In this document: positions 47,051-58,720 of the stretch, one piece after another | Layout: the number at the start of each line of letters is the position of its first letter | Numbering within the stretch: position 1 is the stretch's first letter | DNA from: Welwitschia mirabilis | Taxonomy: Eukaryota > Gnetophyta > Gnetopsida > Welwitschiales | DNA: 64,000 nt | Assembly (NCBI GenBank): GCA_051453625.1 | Contig: JBOZIK010000001.1 | Span: 16,474,062 to 16,538,061 of the forward strand | Reading direction: 5' to 3' | Notes under the pieces: model-generated | Told to the model about the DNA's origin: nothing | Database searches by the model: none | The model's input: the letters and a program-made list of their open reading frames with translations, nothing else | Position numbers and translations under genes: made by a program

Positions 47051-47350
47051 TCTTAGATTAAATTTCATGTTAATTAAAAATAAACATGTGTGCCTAATAT
47101 TTAGAATTTCTTATCCATTGCATGGTAGTTGCAAATTTTAAATAACTATTGTTCAAGATCAAATAGCTTATTTTTCTTTAATCTTATAATGATACGATGT
47201 CATGGAATAATTTACAACTTGTGGTACTTCAACAATCATATAACATTTGAACGATTATGCATTAAGGCATGTAATGAATGCATCTTCTATAAAATGAAGA
47301 TTGCACAGGTGATTAAAACATTTTTAAGAAGGATTAAAGCTATCATTTGT

Positions 47351-47693
47351 AAAGGAGCTTACAGCATCTACATCATTTGTTTTTGAATCCTACATTACTG
47401 CATCATTCTCTTTCACCCATGACAATAACAATAATAAGGAACTAAAACTCTATTCATTAGTACATCTTTTATACTTTTCATCCTATTGTATTCGTGGATC
47501 TTACATTTGTTAGGTTATCTTATTTCTAAATATTTTTGTAAAGAAGCTTACAACATCTACATCATTTGTTTTTGGATCCTACATTACTACAACATTCTCT
47601 TTCGCTCATGACAATAACAATAATAAGGTACTAAGACTCTTTTCATTAGTACATCTTTTATTTTTATCATCCTATTGTATTCGTGGATCTTAC
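47351..47693 (+). repeat. Direct repeat, two 154-bp copies
   Basis: 47351-47504 and 47540-47693, spacing 189 bp, about 13 differences by eye. Each copy starts aaaggagctt/aaagaagctt and ends gtggatcttaca, with the 'aataacaataataagg' block inside. Confidence 0.9.
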
Positions 47694-47766
47694 AAAACTC
47701 ATTATAAGGTAATTTTTATATGGATGTCCACTGAGATTGTGCATGTGAGTACTTACTTTTTGTAAG

Positions 47767-48052
47767 ATTAGTGGTGAGCTAGAAAACTATTATTTCCCTA
47801 AGGGGAAGAGAGTGTTTCCTTGCAAGAAGACTCTCATTATTATGAGGTTTGTGATGTGTCTTAAAAATCACTATTTCCTTATAGGTAAGAGAGTGTTGTC
47901 TTACAGGGAGACTCTCATTATTGTAAGTTTTCTGATATGTCTAAGAAAACCACTATTTCCCTATGGAACATAGAGTGATACCTTGCAAGGTTTCTTTCAT
48001 TGTTGTAAGATTGATGGTATGCTAAAAAACCACTATTTTTTTGCAAGTTAAG
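47767..48052 (+). repeat. Minisatellite, 3.5 units of 80-82 bp
   Basis: Units start at 47767, 47847, 47928 and 48010 (last partial). Each contains 'accactatttccct', 'agagtg', 'cttgcaag' or 'cttacagg', 'actctcattattgtaag' or close variants. Confidence 0.8.
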
Positions 48053-48226
48053 AATATTTATAAGTGTGAGAGAAAGCTACCATCTTTGTGTGGATGTACC
48101 CAAGTTAGGTAATCACATTATTTTGGTAAGGTATTTACTGTTATACTTTTTCATTCTATTATTGATCAAAAACTTTATTTGATAGAACTCATTCAATCCT
48201 TACCTTTGAATTCAATGATCCTCAAG

Positions 48227-48238
48227 TAGCATTAAAGC
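48227..48238 (+). other. Primer-binding site, decayed initiator-Met type, element I
   Basis: tagcattaaagc matches TGGTATCAGAGC at 8 of 12, with all mismatches transitions, 38 bases before the gag start. Confidence 0.5.
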
Positions 48239-48275
48239 AGGTACTCATAAAATGAGTAACTTTTTTTACTAAACA

Positions 48276-49215
48276 ATGGAAGGGGTGTCATCTGTTAAAC
48301 CTTTATTCTTTGATGGAACAAACTATGCCTATTAGAAGATTAAGATATAGGTATACTTACAATCTTTTGAGTTTCAAGTATGATAAAGTTTAGAAGAAGA
48401 GGATACAGATCTTACAGAAACTATAATAGATGATGCAAGTAATATCATCACTAAGATCAAGCAAAGAAAAGATTGGGAAGATAAAGAGAAAGCTACTTTT
48501 ATGTATGTTTCTAGTCCAAAAATGCACTTTAAGCAAGTTATAAGATGGCATAAAAAATTTAGAATGTTCTAGATAAAACATATGAAAGTACTTCTGTTGT
48601 GAAACAATCAAAGCTTCTCATATGGATAAACTATTTTTAGAATCTTAAAATTAATCATTGAGAAAGATTTCATGAGTACTTCACTAGAGTTTCAAATATT
48701 GTGAATGCAACACATAGCATTCTGAGAAAGTTTTCTAGAAGTAAAGGTAATACAAAAAGTTATTATATCTCTAACCCTTGAATATATCCAAAACTACAAC
48801 TATAAAGGAGTTAAGAGATTTATATACTATAAAGATAGAAGAGCTACAAAGTGCTCTTACAGCATATGAAATGAACCTCATTCAAGATGAAGCCTTTAAA
48901 GAAAAAACCATTACTCATAAGGTAAGTAAAAGCACAAAATATAATTTAAAAGAAAAGCAAATGAAGAACAAGAAGAAGAAAATTCTGATGATGAAGTAAA
49001 TGAGGAAGTTGCACTTGTCATAAGGAGAGTAAAGAGACTTCTTTCTTATAAGTTTAACAAAAGAGATGAATTTATAAAACCATCTAGATTTCAAGATACA
49101 GATAAGTTTAAAGGTAATTCTTCTAATAATACTTCTTTTTCTAATGTTTCCAAAGTTGAATATTGGGTATATGGAGGATAAGAACATATATTCTTAAAAT
49201 GTCATAGTGCTAACA
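48276..49215 (+). pseudogene. Gag of Ty1/copia element I
   Basis: Start codon at 48276: MEGVSSVKPLFFDGTNYAY then a stop where the family has Trp (tgg to tag), then KIKI. This is the copia gag opening (F-DG-NY--WK-K). Further right the UBN2-like body runs with stops. An open piece at 48778-48999 carries the 'LRDLYTIKIEELQSALTAYEM' region (RELYGKLQTHE type), followed by a Lys/Glu tract and a zinc-knuckle relic at about 49155-49205 (EYWVYGG, then HIFLKCH) that has lost its first cysteines. Confidence 0.75.
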
Positions 49216-49899
49216 AAATGTAGGACAAGGAATAAAAGAAAGAGTAAAAGGATAAGCTATCTTTCTTTATAATATGGAATAAAGATGAAGAAGAAGAAAC
49301 ATCTAATGATGAGAAAGCTCATCCTTCCTACATGGCTAATGCAAATGTTTAAGAAAAAAATGATGAGACAAAAGAAGAGTATGATTTATAAACTAAAGAT
49401 AATACATGTATAGGTCTTTAAAAAAGGCACAATCTATGTACTAAGATTAAAAAGTTACTTCATACTCATGAAAAAGCATATAAACTAGAAAAGAATGTTT
49501 GCAATAAATTATGTTCTAAAAACTTGGCTCTTAAAGCTAATGTTAATAAACTAACACATGATTTAAAACATGTAAGATAGAACTATCAAATTCAAAGAAA
49601 ATCAATGAAAACATACTTAAATAAATGATACATTAAATATCATGCTTGAGCAATGTAGAAGTTTAAATGATGAGAGTGGCTAGGGACTTAATGAAGCCTC
49701 AACTATCACTTTAAGCTGTCTAAGAAATAAATGGAACTATAAGTCAAGGTATAAACATCTAATATTTACAAATAATATCATTTGCTATTGTTATCATAAT
49801 AAAGGTTATTATCAATATAAATGTCCAATTAAATTTAAAAATAGGTATTTATACTAATACTGCCAAGAGGCATGGTAAAATAATACATTGTTTTATGCA
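49216..49899 (+). pseudogene. Gag C-terminal/spacer region of element I
   Basis: The plus strand keeps a coiled-coil-like charged stretch (HEKAYKLEKN, then KNLALKANVNKL at about 49465-49550) typical of long copia gag-pol proteins of the Sire/Tork type between zinc knuckle and protease. Stops and frameshifts occur. Confidence 0.5.
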
Positions 49900-50430
49900 G
49901 GATAAACCCGAAAAAGTATGGGTACTAAAAGAAAAATTAGCACTTCTAGCACAAATTACACATACAGACATAAATAAGCATATCTAGTACATTAATAGTG
50001 GATGTTTAAGACATATGATAGAAGACAAATCTAGTTTTACTACCTTGATAGAATAATATAGAGGAGTTGTAATCTTTAGACAGAATATGGAAGCACTGAT
50101 CAAAGATATTGGTACTATTAGAGGATAAAATCAACTAGAGGTAAATGACGTTTTATGTGTAGAAGTTTTTTAATACAATCTCTTATGTGTAAGTCAACTT
50201 TATAATGAAAAATTTTTTGTTACATTTACAAGATATGATTGCATTATTAAATAAAAATTCTAGCAAATATTTAATTACTAGTATAAGAAAAATGTATATA
50301 TCACTACTCTAACAAATACCTTTAATAATGAAACCAAGTGTTTGTTCACTAAAATAAGAGAAGTAAAGCATTAACACAAAAAGCATAGTCATGAAAAGAA
50401 GAACTTGATCAAACGACAAATGGTAATAGG
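49900..50430 (+). pseudogene. Protease and GAG-pre-integrase, element I
   Basis: At about 49995-50045 the plus strand reads SGCLRHMIEDKSSF, the copia protease motif DSGCSRHMTGD--F; the catalytic Asp before SGC appears as Asn (aatagtgga). Pre-integrase text follows: a decayed 'V-DVL-VE' block (50145), YNLLCVSQLYN (50175-50205), and the last recognisable part at 50355-50420 (HKKHSHEKKNLIK). Integrase and RT are missing; the element stops near 50430. Confidence 0.7.
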
Positions 50431-50804
50431 ATCTTGGGGGTTGAAAGTCATTCAAATTAGTGAATCATATAAAAAATACTCAATACAGTACAAAAGATAC
50501 AACAAAGGCATCACAGTATAATACCCAACTAATCTACATGGGATTGTATTCTCAAAATCTCTTGGTACTCAAAGGGTTATAAGGTTGTGTAGGAATTTGA
50601 GGATTGGGCCTTGCCCAATCAAGTAAGTTAAGAGGTAATATTATTTAAATTATTAACTATGAATTGTACTTACCTTATGAGTTGAGATTATGATTATATG
50701 TAGTAGTAAAAGTTAAATAATGTGCTTGTTATTTAATTTTTTGAAGTATTATTATTATTTTTGTAGTAGTTGTATATCTTCTTAGAAAATCTAAAAATTT
50801 CAGT
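50431..50804. other. Unassigned stretch
   Basis: No homology recognised. It joins the copia remnant to the motif cluster. Confidence 0.4.
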
Positions 50805-51251
50805 ATATACATCTTTAGTTTTGTAGATGTCTAGATTTGAGAGAATTCTTTAGATTTATAGATGTCTTAAAAGAAGACATCTTGAGTTTTGTAAACATCT
50901 TTGAATGGTAGGTACTTTATTTTAATTTTTTAAAATTGAGATCTTGAATTTTATAAATGTCTTAACAGTGGAAAAATGTATTGAAAAGTTTTTAGTAGAG
51001 AACATCTTTGAGTTTATATATGTCTATTTTTTCCATTTTAGACATCTTTTAGGTTATAAACTTCTCAAATGTATTATTACAGAAATTAAAACACATTAAA
51101 AAGCTAGGATTTTAACTCATTTTATTTGAAAAAGAGGCCTTCAAATTTCATTTTCAAGTCTCCACTCAATAGATGTCTCTTTTAGAAATTTATTAATGCT
51201 CATTTTCTCAGATTTCATTGCCAAGACATCTTGGATTTGTGAGACATCTCC
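50805..51251. repeat. Second cluster of agacatct / agatgtct motifs
   Basis: About twelve copies or near copies in 450 bp on both strands, e.g. agatgtcta (50821), agatgtctt (50858), agacatctt (50875 and 51040), agatgtctc (51172), agacatctt (51223), agacatctc (51242). The sequence between motifs does not align with 46220-47050 by eye. Confidence 0.6.
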
Positions 51252-51449
51252 AAAGCAAGAAAGAATAGGATTTTTCATTACACAGGCACATATTTTTCAT
51301 TGTTTCTTACATTTGAGTTATTTTTTGGTTAGTTTTTTAATATATCTTGTAAAGATGATTTTAAAAAATCAATCAATTCTTCTAGAGGTAAAGAACAAGC
51401 TTCAAATTAGCAAAGATCATAGTATGAGCCTTAGTTCTATCGTGAAGTA

Positions 51450-52200
51450 GCTATCAAAAGATATAGAATGTGAACAAGGAATTCTTTATAGTAAATAAGG
51501 CTCTTAAATTTTAGAGCTAGCACAAAGATCAGCTTGTGGACTATTTTACTAGACTTAGTTGGGAGATGATCATTTGGACTAAAGTATTTTAGATCCCGTG
51601 GTCAGAGAGTTCTATGTTAACATTCATAAAATTAATGATAGTACAAGTGCCTTCCAAACTCAAGTGAATGGTACTTCATTGTATATTATTCTTAGTTTTG
51701 TTAATTTATTACTTGGCATAGATAATTTAGATATTTTTTAGCTACATGTACACTTATTCAAATAAAATTTTACTTCTAGAGTTGTTAGTATGTTAAGGTA
51801 AAATATAAGAAATATTTTATTTGAGCATACTAAAATAAATTTTGTGGAAAACATAGAGAGGAAAGATATTATTCTAGATGCTTCAATTCTTAGTTTAATT
51901 ATGTTTTATAATATTTTGGTTTGAGGAGGTAATTATAGCTATTATAAGCCAATGGAGACCTTTATAATTTTCTATTTTATTATTAGATTAAAGATAGATT
52001 TGAGTTTCATATTATTCATGAATATTATCTCTCTATTTCATAGGGGTCAGACCTTTGGTTACCATTGTCTTATCAATGTGATCATTATCAATGTAAACAT
52101 TTTTATTTCTTAAGCTGATCTTATTTGTTAGAAGAAATCATCAGCCAAATTTAGTGAGAAATAATGAGTACTAGTGACATTAGATGGGGACACAAGCAGG
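51450..52200 (+). pseudogene. Plant transposon-protein-like reading frame, decayed
   Basis: The plus strand reads, through several stops, REFYVNIHKINDST, VNGTSLYIILSFVNLLLGI, a variable middle, and a phrase near 52045 where the family has a hydrophobic 'PYG-LITK' type block. This matches in outline the 'putative plant transposon protein' domain found in Athila/Tat-group extra ORFs: REFY, then a V-G-I-----IN--LGI block. No RT lies next to it, so the parent element cannot be named. Confidence 0.45.
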
Positions 52201-53007
52201 AGACCTTCATAGTTTTAGTGATCTTATTCTACCACTACTCATAGTTCTTCATCTGTTAAAAAGTGATTAAATTCAATAGCTAAAATGGTTGGTAAAATTG
52301 GCAAAAACTTATTAAGGCTAAAAAAATATGACTATATAGCCATTGAAGGCACTAGCAGAAAGTTGGAAATCCATAAGGACTTCCACATGGTTAGATTTAG
52401 AAGGGGAAACAAAAGAAGAAATAGTACATATAGCTTTACATGGCATAGGTTATAACTCTAGTAAAGTAGCTAATAGTGATCCTATAAAGGAGTTATTAGA
52501 AGATAAGGCATAAGCTTAAGGGAAGTACTAGGATTCTATAGATGTAGAGGTTAGGAAGAGCAATAGGATCCCAGTCCGTTATTATAGAGGTAGCAACAAT
52601 AGAAGATAGAGTTTAAGATCTTAGATGTATAGCCTTTATCTTCCATCATCCATGTTATAATATTTTATTTCAACATCCTTCCCAACCACCATCACCTCCT
52701 AGAACTTCTTCATCACCACACATTCCTTATCCACCTCCATTATGTTCATCATTATTACTACCATCTTACATTGATCCCATTTAGGTGCCATGATTTCTAC
52801 CATGTAATTACCTTCATCCTTCATAGAAATAGCCATAATTAGTTTTGTTGGGACATCCATCATTCCTCGAAAAAACCAACATATAAGGAGATATGCCTAT
52901 GAAGGCCTAGATGAGACATTTCAGTGTCTTTTTAGGAAGCACCATCTCCACCATCTACATCCTCCCCATCCTATACCCAACCAACCTCTACCACCCATGA
53001 CAATCAT
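52201..53007 (+). other. Low-complexity tail, possibly Pro/Ser-rich coding
   Basis: The plus strand contains ccatcaccacct-type repeats at 52680-52990 that would encode Pro/Ser/His-rich protein (PSSRTSSSPHIPYPPP). It may be the C-terminal part of the reading frame to its left. It ends at the LTR of element F. Confidence 0.35.
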
Positions 53008-54250
53008 TATTGTGATGTGTATTTGTCCTTCCAAAACCAATATTCTAAAGATCAAATTTGACTTACAACACTTAAAAAGATGATAATATAATTACACATA
53101 ATACACATTTGCATAGTGGGATTAATCCAAATGTCATGAACCTAGAGAAGAATTCTAAAAGTGAATTTGAAATTTTGATTTTAGAAAGAAAAGAATAATA
53201 TGTTTTTCAATTTTTCTTTATAGGAAATGAAATTATATAGTGCAAGGTTGAAAACAAAATGCAATGCAATGGAATGAAATCAAATGTAATGGAATGAAAT
53301 GAGATGTGAATCTAATATAATTAAGTAACTAAATTTCCAAACTATTATCAACTAGATTGGTTATTATAACCTATATCAGTTACAAATTCATGTCACTTTT
53401 ATTGCAAGTAAGATAAGTTATAAAAAAGAAATAATAAAATATTTAAAAAGAGTTCTAATTCAATCAACATTTTTATTAATAAAATTGAATTACATCTACT
53501 TACAACAACTCCTCAATGGAAGATTCATTGCTTAACATTAAGGTAGTCCTTCTTACAAGTAGGATGGATTTCCTTACTTCTAATAATCTTCAATCATTAC
53601 AAGAATTTGGATGATAAAAGATGATTTAGACTAAGGCTCAAGAGGGTCTATTTACAAGTTGGAATGAATGGCTAAGGGTCACTAAGGGATGTGAATTGAA
53701 AAGGCATAATCAAGATCTATTCTTTCATAAAAATTGGATTAGTTTTATAAATTGTTTTATTTATCATCCTTCATATCATTTCCATGACATGATGGACAAT
53801 CACTCCAACTGTAAATTAACACTCAACACATGTCGACCATTAAACCTTTGCTAACTATCATCTTAGGTATCATCCCAATGACATAAGGGATGATTGTTAA
53901 ATCCTAACCTGCACCTATTTTAACATCATTTTGTAGTGGTTTTTCCAATGATAGACTAGATAACTATCATTTTGCATCAGTTGTCCCAATGACATGAGGG
54001 ATGACAATTGTTTTACATAAGTTATCCCAATGACATAGGAAACAAACATTATTTCTTACTTAACTTTATCTTGATCATTGTGCTTTAGTCCATCATCTTG
54101 CAAAAATAGCTCTTTGTGTTGTAAATTGGTAAATGTCATGATCTATATGAAAGCTTTGCATAATTTGCATACATCTCTAGAAAACCTGTCAATAGGACCT
54201 AATAATGTACTTCACAAATGTGTTAAATAGGTTAACTTGGCTTTATAACA
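53008..54250 (-). repeat. Athila-like LTR (subfamily II), 3' LTR of element F
   Basis: 1243 bp, from TGTTATAAAGCC at 54250 (minus) to 53008, where the terminal CA is now TA, as in LTR C. It aligns with 62842-64000 and 55129-55901. Its U3 carries repeated 'cccaatgacat...gatgac' near-palindromes (53770-54030) instead of the tctaga-centred ones of subfamily I. A pentamer array lies at 53257-53308. Confidence 0.85.
53257..53308. repeat. Pentanucleotide (aatgg/aatga)n array in LTR F
   Basis: aatgcaatgcaatggaatg and similar pentamer steps; the same array is at 63091-63140 in LTR E. Confidence 0.7.
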
Positions 54251-54265
54251 TAGCCCTCAACCTAG
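54251..54265 (-). other. Polypurine tract of element F
   Basis: The minus strand reads CTAGGTTGAGGGCTA before the LTR start. Confidence 0.7.
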
Positions 54266-55028
54266 CATTTGTTAGTCCTTAACAAAGTAAGCAAATAACA
54301 AGTCACAAGCCAACTAACAAAATGAGTAAGAAAAGAAAAAGAAACTCAAAATCTATATACAGGATCAAAATTAAGTTTTAAGTATAACATGCAAAATACA
54401 TTGAATTTATTAAAAATAACAGGTGAAATATATGTATGCTATCAAGAATTAGTTTAACATTATCACATATATTTGTGTCAAGTAAAAAATTTTGGCTTAT
54501 AAATCATGTAATATATGTGTCTATCACTCAAGAGTCATCTTGAATTGTATAAACCATGAATAAAGGTAAAAAAAAATTGATGTAGATATGAAAAATCAGG
54601 TTTTATGGAAATTCAATGTAGCCATGGACTAGATCCTATAAAAGCATGTTTTGAAGCATAAAAAAATGGTAAACTAGAGTAATCTCTCATGATTGTAAGG
54701 TCAAATGGTAGAAGAGGTTATTAAAAAATATGTATATTATTAAGGAAAGGAGAGAATTAATTCTATCATGCTAAAGGATGATCATGACATATGTCAATTT
54801 TATTTCATGCATAATTGTCAAGTAATAATAAAATATAACAAGAAAACTAGAAAATGATGAATTTCTAAGCCCTATTTAAAAAAAAAATAAAAATTACTAT
54901 GAGAATAAAAATCACCAAACTAAGATAAAACAAAAAGAAAAATGGAATAGACAGGGCATGAAGAAGATTAATATCCTTAACCCCTATCAACCACAATACA
55001 CCATCCTAAAATTCAAACCTATTAAAAA
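54266..55028 (-). other. Non-coding 3' end of element F
   Basis: It aligns with 55917-56100 of E at its left end ('tagtccttaacaaagtaagcaaataaca' against 'cagtccctgataaggtaagcaaataaca'). It runs into a gap, so the rest of F is missing or unassembled. Confidence 0.6.
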
Positions 55029-55128
55029 NNNNNNNNNNNNNNNNNNNNNNNNNNNNNNNNNNNNNNNNNNNNNNNNNNNNNNNNNNNNNNNNNNNNNNNN
55101 NNNNNNNNNNNNNNNNNNNNNNNNNNNN
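55029..55128. other. Assembly gap, 100 N
   Basis: Element F internal sequence is to the left and the middle of the LTR of E to the right. The gap must hide at least the U5 part of that LTR, and possibly most of F. Confidence 0.9.
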
Positions 55129-55901
55129 CAATTCTAATGCAATGAATTTAATTAAACTTCCAATCTATTATCACCTAGATTGGTCCTTATAACCTATTTC
55201 AATTATAAATTTATGTCAGTTAAATTGCAATTAAAATAAGATATAAGAAAGAACAATAAAATAGTTAAAAATATTTCAATTCAATAAACACTTTTATTAA
55301 TGAAATTAAAGTACATCCACTTACAACAACAACTCTTCAATGAAAGATTCATTTCCTAACACCAAGGTGGTCCTTCTCATAAGTAGGATGGATTTCCTTG
55401 CCTCTAACAATCTCCAATTGTCAAAATAATGTAGATGAAAAAGATGATTTGAATAGGATCTAAAAGAATCGATTTATAGGTTGGGATAGGTCACTAAAGG
55501 GGGTGAAATGAAGAGGTACAAGTTATATCCACCCTTTCATAACAATTTAATTGAGATTACAAATTATTTTGAATGTCATCCCATGTGTCATCCCCATGAC
55601 ATAGAGAACACCCCATCTACCAACTAATGCTTAACACATGTTGAAAATGCTGACTATCATCCCGATCGTCATCCCCATGATACAAAGGATGACCAAATTG
55701 ACTGTTGTCCCCTCTGTCGTCCCCATGACAGTGAGGATGACCAATATATCTTCATTACTTTTATTTAATTGATCATTATCCAAAAATGGCTTCTTGTTTC
55801 AAATATTATTGCATCTTTTGGTCTGTATAGAAAAAATTGTCAATAGGACCTAAACATGTACTTCACAAGTGTATTAAATAGGTTAAGTTGGCATCACAAC
55901 A
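55129..55901 (-). repeat. Athila-like LTR (subfamily II), 3' LTR of element E
   Basis: The LTR starts on the minus strand at 55901 (TGTTGTGATGCC). The U5 end is lost in the gap. The 145-bp stretch 55586-55730 contains three near-identical palindromic units: tgtcatccccatgaca (55586-55601), gtcatccccatgat (55668-55681), tgtcgtccccatgaca (55715-55730). Confidence 0.85.
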
Positions 55902-55916
55902 TAGCCCTCCACTTAG
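55902..55916 (-). other. Polypurine tract of element E
   Basis: The minus strand reads CTAAGTGGAGGGCTA, the cleanest copy of this tract in the window. Confidence 0.8.
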
Positions 55917-56810
55917 CATTTATCAGTCCCTGATAAGGTAAGCAAATAACAATTTGTAAGCCAACTAAGAAAGAAACTCAAAACATGTATATCATATAGA
56001 ATTAAGAGTACAACATGTGAAATACATCTATGAAAAAGCATAAATGAAATTGATGTATATTATAAATCATTAAGTTTAACATCATAGAAAAGTTGCACAA
56101 ATCATGAAGAAAAGGTAAAGTAGGGTAATAATTTCATGATTGCAAGGTTAAGTTATGTTTGGACTATGATTCAATCCATCTTTAGCATATGACAACCATA
56201 GTACTTTGATAAGATATCATCCAATAATCAATATACTCATATGCTCATGAAGTTTGTGCCTCAGAGTGATGGGAGTTTTAAGTTAATGAGATGTTGAATA
56301 GCATCATTCATTATGCTAAGGGGAATGCAACCACTTCGAAGAGAATGAGAACCAATAATTTGAAGCTAGATTGTAGCCAACTAATCCTCTAGTAGATTTT
56401 CCATAGTTAAAGGCCCCTCTTAAGAAAATTTACCTCAATATACTTATGGTAGTACATCATGGCATAATTTCAAGAGGGTGGTATTTTTTTCCCTCTCATA
56501 TTTCCCTCTTGCTTTTTAGATTTCCCTCTTGACTTAAACTTCAATTTTTGAAAGCATTGATTAATCATTAAAATGATGAAGTAATAAATTATATGATTGA
56601 TAATAAAAATTAGATTAACATAATTTATACTTTGTAATAAAATGAATAAGGATATTGACTATAGATAATAGAATATCTTAAGATTGGCTGAATCCAGTCT
56701 TTACCACATAAAAACCCAAAGTAAAGAATTACTTAATCATGGAAATACATATGAAAGTTAAACACAAATCATGTTAAAGATGATTAAGTAGTATCATAAC
56801 TTAGACCAAA
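55917..56810 (-). other. Non-coding 3' region of element E
   Basis: Shorter than in A, C and D and without the extra reading frame. It holds the shared 'ctaaggggaatgcaacca' block (about 56318) and a pyrimidine-rich run at about 56490-56530 (purine-rich in the sense direction). Confidence 0.6.
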
Positions 56811-57980
56811 GAGTAAAACTAAGAAAGCATTTAGTAGATGTCCAAGAGGAGATCTTCCTTCTTGCAAAGAGGATATTCCAAGTTGATTGATTATATCATG
56901 TTCAAGGTATATGAACAATCATCTAGAGATGTATAAAGTTTTAATCTTTATCCATTTACTTTTTACATTTCTTGAGTTTGAAGGTTAAAGATCTCAATAA
57001 AGCCACTAGAGTGAACTCTTTTTACATGATAATGACCAAGCCATTTAGAGATCAACGTGTTAGGTAAAAGATGCACTCAAGTATTATACAAAAGTATGAA
57101 TTAATTTTGATTAAAGAATTTATGGAAAATCTTTTTGTCATGATGAAATATGGCCTAGGAGTTTTGGATGAATTGTCTATGAATAGTACTCATCCTTTTC
57201 TCATCAAGGTGTTGAAGTTGTACTAAACAATAATGAACATTCTCCTCATGATTTAATACATTACATTGTTGGATAGTATAATAAGAGTTGTAGTAAACAT
57301 CAAAAGGTAGAACACAAATTCCATATACAAGTTCATAAGATGAGAATCTAATTGAATTATGCTAAGTAATATTGTAATTTTATAGCAAATCATTAAGTTT
57401 GAAAGAGTAAGATTTATTATTTCTAAAACTAAGTTTTTGGATTATCTTCTTAATCTCTCTATTAGTATTCCCAGCTTGACCATTTGTTTGAGGGTGATAG
57501 GCATTTGTAATTCTGTGTTTAATTCCTATGGAAAGTATTAGTTTCCTAAGAATCTTATTAATGAAGTTGGTACCTTATCACTAATTAAGATTCTAGATAA
57601 GATAAACATATGAAATATTTTGGATTTTAGAAAAGAATACAGGGATTTAATACATTGGTTTGAGTAGGAATTTCTTTTGTAACATAGTCTATGGCTACCA
57701 AGATATAATTCTTATTACAGCAATTTGGTTTAAGAGGGCCTATAAATTCTATACCCCACATTAAAAGGTTCACATTTAAGGATAGGCTATAAGGGAATAT
57801 CATGAGATTTAATTAGGCATCCAAAATGTTTACATGCATCACATCTTCACACATGATCAAAAGAGTCTTTGAAAAGGGTAGGCCAATAGAAGCCAGTATG
57901 AAGGATTTTGATAATAGTCTTTTGGCCACTAAAGTAACCTCCACATATACCACCATGAAAGAATGTTAAGTTGTTTTCAC
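56811..57980 (-). pseudogene. Integrase, element E
   Basis: The minus strand shows the zinc head FFHGGICGGYFSGQKT (57920-57965; the His of GGH is Tyr), then HTGFYWPTLFKDSFDHV, open at 57847-58047. In the core a FNVGYRIYRP phrase marks the first Asp region (no longer clean), RILISDK keeps the second Asp (about 57585), and the NGQAE block reads NGQAGNTNREI (about 57465-57495), so the catalytic Glu is Gly. The C-terminus at 56930-57060 reads SKWLGHYHVKRVHSSG and ends VNG-RLKLY. Dead enzyme, best matched to Athila. Confidence 0.8.
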
Positions 57981-58720
57981 TCTGGCATACAATTACACAT
58001 AATTTGATCTTTACATCTTCAATAGAGGTATGGCTCATTCTATTCATAATCCCTTATTCTATAAAGAAAATATTTCCCTTGATTAGAAGTCCAATGCTGG
58101 GAGGCTTTGAAAATGATAAGATAATTTATAATATCAACGTACTAAGAAGAAAGATGATTAGAGGATATAGAAAATAAATTATGAATGTAAAACAATTCTT
58201 TGTTAGGAAAGAAATCCTTAATAGGAAGATTATAAGAGAAATGTAAAGGGTTCCTTTCTTAAGGGATTTTTAAAAGATGACCAGTGACATGATTATGTTT
58301 ATCTTATTTATTTATGATGATTAAGTTAAATTCTTGCATGAGAAGTATTCATTGAATAAGTTTAACACTCAAATCCTTTTTTGTCATAAGATAGTAAATG
58401 GCTACATAATCAATGTAGACATTAGTATAAAACTAAGAAGGTAATGTCTTAATTTATCAAGGCAAAAGATGATAGCACGCATTTTATTTTTACTGGTAGT
58501 ATAGTTCAATTGAGCTCTTAAAGGGATTTACTAATATAAGAAATAACTTTATATCTCTTTCTATGTTTTCATCCTAAAACTCCACCTATAACATTTCTAT
58601 CATCACACATTAACTCAAAATATATGGTCCAATTTGGACCTCCTACAGAGGGTTTAAAAGTGTTTTTGTTCTTAATATTTTTAAAGGTGTTTTGACAATA
58701 TTTTCTTCAATTAAACTTGA
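57981..58720 (-). pseudogene. RNase H, element E
   Basis: Decayed minus-strand blocks: the N-terminal 'LMCDDR-V-GGVLG' region at about 58560-58640 and the 'TDYVAIYYL' region at about 58390-58415. Many stops. Located between RT (right) and integrase (left) as expected. Confidence 0.65.

Larger units (their letters stand above)
46130..48222 (+). repeat. LTR-position region of Ty1/copia element I
   Basis: This region lies directly before a decayed initiator-Met PBS and a copia gag, so its right part must be LTR. It holds three repeat types in sequence: a cluster of agacatct/agatgtct motifs (46220-47050), a 154-bp direct repeat pair (47351-47693) and an 80-82 bp minisatellite (47767-48052). No matching 3' LTR is visible in the window; 50805-51251 shares only the motif type. 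The left limit is uncertain. Confidence 0.45.
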
